Part shown: piece by piece, positions 30,947 through 33,405 of the stretch
How positions within the stretch are numbered: the first letter of the stretch is position 1
How the letters are laid out: every line of letters starts with the position of its first letter
NCBI GenBank assembly: GCA_003599815.1
Contig: QZJZ01000021.1
Location: 1-33,405, forward strand
Length of the DNA: 33,405 nt
Direction of reading: 5' to 3'
Origin: Candidatus Auribacter fodinae
GTDB taxonomy: Bacteria > Auribacterota > Auribacteria > Auribacterales > Auribacteraceae
Program-made: the position numbers and the translations under genes
The notes under the pieces: model-generated
Seen by the model: the letters and a program-made list of their open reading frames with translations, nothing else
Told to the model about the DNA's origin: nothing
The model's database searches: none

Positions 30947-33405
30947 ATGAGAAAATACATTTTGGGCTTTTTTCTGTCATGTTTCGTTATGATGTGCGCC
31001 TCATCGCTCCATGCGCAGACAGACTCCGACAACGACGGCATGCCTGACGACTGGGAAACGCAGTACAGCCTCAATCCTCTTTCCAATGCAGATGCGGAAT
31101 TCGATAATGACTCTGACCGCTTAAAAAACCTCTATGAATATCAGCACGGCACAAATCCTCTACTCGCAGATACCGACAACGACGGGTTATCGGATGGGGA
31201 TGAGGTTATTCTAATCGGTGATGAATTTCGGATTAGTACTGATCCTCCAAGTAGGCTGTCTGATGCCTCTATATCAAGTGACGGCAGAAATTATTTCATG
31301 ACATGGAGGCGGTACTGGAGTGATGAAGGTATAGCCGAACTATGTGGTCAATTTTACGATAATGACGGAAAACCATTAGGCTCAGAATTTCTCATAAGTA
31401 ATTATACTTCTGTAAGTCAATATGCCCCCTCTGTATCAAGTAACGGTTTTAATTATCTTGTTACTTGGGCACACAAAAATGACCAAGATGAATCTGACTA
31501 TGATCTTTATGCTTGTTTTTACGATAACGATGGAATTCCATTAGGCTCAGAATTTCGCGTCAATGCTTATACGACAGATTATCAAGGTACCCCCTCTATA
31601 TCCACTTTAGAAAGTAACTATTTGGTAGTTTGGGAAAGCTGGGGGCAGGACGGAAGTGCGTATGGAATATATGGTCGAATTTACGATAATGACGGAAATC
31701 CAGTAGGATCAGAGTTTCAGATAAATACTCATACCCCTTGGAGTCAACATTTTCCCTCTGTATCAAGTAATGGTTTCAATTATCTGGTGACGTGGGAAAA
31801 CAATGACAATAATGAGCAGGATTTAGATGATTATGGAGTATCTGGGTGCTTTTATGATAAGAATGGGAATAGGATTGGTTCACAATTCCAGATTAACACC
31901 TATACTATGGATTCGCAAGGAGATATTTCAGTATCGAGTAACGGTTCGGATTATCTGGTCACATGGGAAAGCTGGAGGCAAGATGGGGATGGTTATGGAA
32001 TATATGGTCAGTTTATCGATAATGACGGTCTGATAGGTTCAGAATTTCAGATAAATACCTATACTACAAATTGGCAAGACAATCCTTCAGTATCAAGTAA
32101 TGGTTTCAATTATCTGGTGACGTGGACAAGCCCACAAGAAGAAGGGCATTATGGAACATATGGTCGATTTTACGATATTCACAGAAATCCGATGGGTTTA
32201 GAATTCCATATCAATACTACAGGTTGGTCAATAAATCCGACTGTACTGAGTAACGGCTCTGGTTACCTTGTTGCTTCGAACACGAAAAACAAAGATGGCG
32301 CTCAGTATGAGAAATGTATTAAATCAATCCCTGGTTGCTCTTATTATGGTAGCAATCCCTTAGTAGCAGATACAGATAATGATGGTCTGACAGATGGGGC
32401 AGAAGTTCATATTTATTCAACAAATCCTTTTGTTCCAGATACAGATCAAGACCTTTTGACAGACTATTATGAAACTATATTTTACGGAACAAGTCCTATT
32501 ACAGCAGATACGGATAATGATAGCATGCCTGATGGGTGGGAAATAAAACATGAGCTAAAGCCACTATTTAATGATGCCAGCTATGACAATGATAACGATG
32601 GATTACTTAATAGTGAAGAGTATAAAAACAATATTTTGGCAAACAATTCTGATACGGATAATGATGGTTTGACAGATGGAGAAGAAGTTCATATTTATTC
32701 AACCTCACCAAAAGAGTCAGATACGGATAATGAGGGGATAAGCGATTTTAATGAAGTAAGACTCTATAATACGAACCCATTAAGTATGGATACTGATAAA
32801 GATCTATTGACTGACTATGAAGAAGTATTTGTTTATAATAGCAACCCACTGTGTAAAGATACTGACGCTGATAAAATATTGGATTATGTTGAAATTCATC
32901 GATATAGCACTTCTCCTGTAAACGCAGACACAGACAATGATGGTTTGTTTGATAGTGATGAGATTATTAACTTATTAAGCAATGAATTTCAGATCAATAA
33001 TTATACTCGATATAATCAAAACTGTCCTTCTACATCCAGTAACGGTTCGGGGTATCTGATTACATGGCAAAGCCAAGGACCGGATGGTGATGAATTTGAA
33101 ATATTAGGTCGTTTTTTCGATAATGATGGAAATCCGATAGAATCAGAGTTTCAAATCAATATTTATACTACAAATTGGCAATACAATCCCTCAGTATCAA
33201 GTAACGGTACAAATTATCTAGTCATATGGCAAAGCCGCGACCAAGACGGAAGTGGGCATGGAATATACGGTCAATTTTATGATGTGATTGGTAACCCTAT
33301 CGGTTTAGAACTCCGAGTCAACACCTATACTACAAATGATCAATCTTACCCCTCAGTATCAAGTAATGGGTTCAACTATCTGGTCACATGGCAAAGCTAC
33401 AACCA
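30947..33405 (+). CDS. Large secreted protein with calcium-binding and propeller-like repeats (3' end outside window)
   Basis: An 819-codon reading frame, open to the window edge. aagaggaaa lies before the ATG. Residues 1-24 form a signal peptide (cleavage after LHA). Residues about 25-88 hold aspartate-rich, thrombospondin type 3-like motifs (DSDNDGMPDDWE, DTDNDGLSDGDE). Residues 91-468 hold seven repeats of 52-57 residues. Each runs as GSEFQINTYT, PSVSSNG, NYLVTW, GIYGQFYDNDG; the seventh is degenerate. Residues 469-677 are nine DTDNDGLTDG-type calcium-binding motifs at about 23-residue spacing. Three more propeller-like repeats begin at 678, 732 and 786. Such YLVTW repeats are known from secreted bacterial proteins and are probably beta-propeller blades. 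A surface-adhesion or binding role is inferred; no catalytic motif is seen. Later exons of function, such as a sorting signal, would lie beyond the window. Confidence 0.85.
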   Translation, partial: MRKYILGFFLSCFVMMCASSLHAQTDSDNDGMPDDWETQYSLNPLSNADAEFDNDSDRLKNLYEYQHGTNPLLADTDNDGLSDGDEVILIGDEFRISTDPPSRLSDASISSDGRNYFMTWRRYWSDEGIAELCGQFYDNDGKPLGSEFLISNYTSVSQYAPSVSSNGFNYLVTWAHKNDQDESDYDLYACFYDNDGIPLGSEFRVNAYTTDYQGTPSISTLESNYLVVWESWGQDGSAYGIYGRIYDNDGNPVGSEFQINTHTPWSQHFPSVSSNGFNYLVTWENNDNNEQDLDDYGVSGCFYDKNGNRIGSQFQINTYTMDSQGDISVSSNGSDYLVTWESWRQDGDGYGIYGQFIDNDGLIGSEFQINTYTTNWQDNPSVSSNGFNYLVTWTSPQEEGHYGTYGRFYDIHRNPMGLEFHINTTGWSINPTVLSNGSGYLVASNTKNKDGAQYEKCIKSIPGCSYYGSNPLVADTDNDGLTDGAEVHIYSTNPFVPDTDQDLLTDYYETIFYGTSPITADTDNDSMPDGWEIKHELKPLFNDASYDNDNDGLLNSEEYKNNILANNSDTDNDGLTDGEEVHIYSTSPKESDTDNEGISDFNEVRLYNTNPLSMDTDKDLLTDYEEVFVYNSNPLCKDTDADKILDYVEIHRYSTSPVNADTDNDGLFDSDEIINLLSNEFQINNYTRYNQNCPSTSSNGSGYLITWQSQGPDGDEFEILGRFFDNDGNPIESEFQINIYTTNWQYNPSVSSNGTNYLVIWQSRDQDGSGHGIYGQFYDVIGNPIGLELRVNTYTTNDQSYPSVSSNGFNYLVTWQSYN
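31217..32350 (+). repeat. Seven propeller-like coding repeats, first block
   Basis: Copies begin at 31217, 31379, 31544, 31706, 31877, 32036 and 32195, so the period is 53-57 codons. Copies 2-6 keep the order SEF-IN, Q..PSVSSNG, YLVTW and a YDNDG-type turn. Copy 7 loses the W and the turn. Seven copies would fit one seven-bladed propeller. Copies 4 and 6 share a 36-base identical stretch (31760-31795 and 32090-32125). Confidence 0.8.
32351..32977 (+). repeat. Thrombospondin type 3-like calcium-binding repeat array
   Basis: Nine aspartate-rich motifs of the form DTDNDGLTDGxE, each followed by a YxTNP-type spacer, in 209 codons. Some copies lose the central Gly (DTDQDLLTDYYE, DTDKDLLTDYEE). 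Such arrays bind calcium and form stiff rods. This one separates two propeller-like blocks. Confidence 0.8.
32978..33405 (+). repeat. Second block of propeller-like repeats, cut by the window end
   Basis: Copies begin at 32978, 33140 and 33302, each 54 codons apart; the third is cut off. They match the first block in motif order and some share long identical base runs with it. If this block is also complete with seven copies, about four more should follow outside the window. Confidence 0.75.

Noticed and set aside
31217-33405. Regularly spaced near-identical DNA repeats that could suggest a CRISPR array
   Set aside because: The period is about 160 bases, the spacers are conserved coding sequence, and the frame is open throughout. 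They are protein repeats.

Overview
The window is a gene-dense chromosomal segment of a diderm (Gram-negative-type) bacterium. Evidence for a diderm is a SurA/PpiC-like foldase, many Sec signal peptides, a diaminopimelate pathway and a Bat (aerotolerance-type) membrane operon. Lysine is made by the DapL aminotransferase route, and the phosphofructokinase is of the plant-like ATP type. The order argJBDFGH-lysA-dapF-dapA-dapB-dapL recalls clusters in Deltaproteobacteria and in PVC/Omnitrophota-like lineages. I cannot place the phylum from this sequence alone.

Region 1 (1-14571, all +) reads as one very compact transcription unit. It starts with an ECF sigma factor and a membrane zinc-finger anti-sigma factor. 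Next come an HtrA-family protein that has lost two of its three catalytic residues and a BatD-like membrane protein. Then follow a MoxR ATPase, a DUF58 protein, a TPR/parvulin foldase and a second BatD-like protein. BatA, BatB, BatC, BatD and BatE follow, and the run ends with an ATP-type 6-phosphofructokinase. Most junctions overlap or lie within about 30 bases, so the stress sigma factor, its restraint and the envelope complex are probably co-expressed.

Region 2 (14580-15371, -) is one isolated gene for a predicted PD-(D/E)xK-fold nuclease. It converges on the phosphofructokinase gene with an 8-base gap.

Region 3 (15372-29604, +) is a biosynthetic super-cluster. It begins with a full-consensus sigma-70 promoter, a terminator-like hairpin in the leader and a possible ribosome-site hairpin. 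It then encodes arginine synthesis (argJ, argB, argD, argF, argG, argH; no argC or argA here) and the whole path from aspartate semialdehyde to lysine (dapA, dapB, dapL, dapF, lysA). Folate and pantothenate genes (folK, panB, panC) close it.

Region 4 (29605-30608) holds two tandem small heat-shock proteins. Region 5 (30609-30946) is non-coding, with a REP-like palindrome and an extended -10 promoter.

Region 6 (30947 to the end) is the 5' part of a large secreted protein, with 819 codons open to the window edge. It has short calcium-binding (thrombospondin type 3-like) repeats, seven propeller-like repeats of about 54 residues, a second calcium-binding array, and then more propeller-like repeats. 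Its base composition shifts from about 50% to about 34% GC inside the reading frame.
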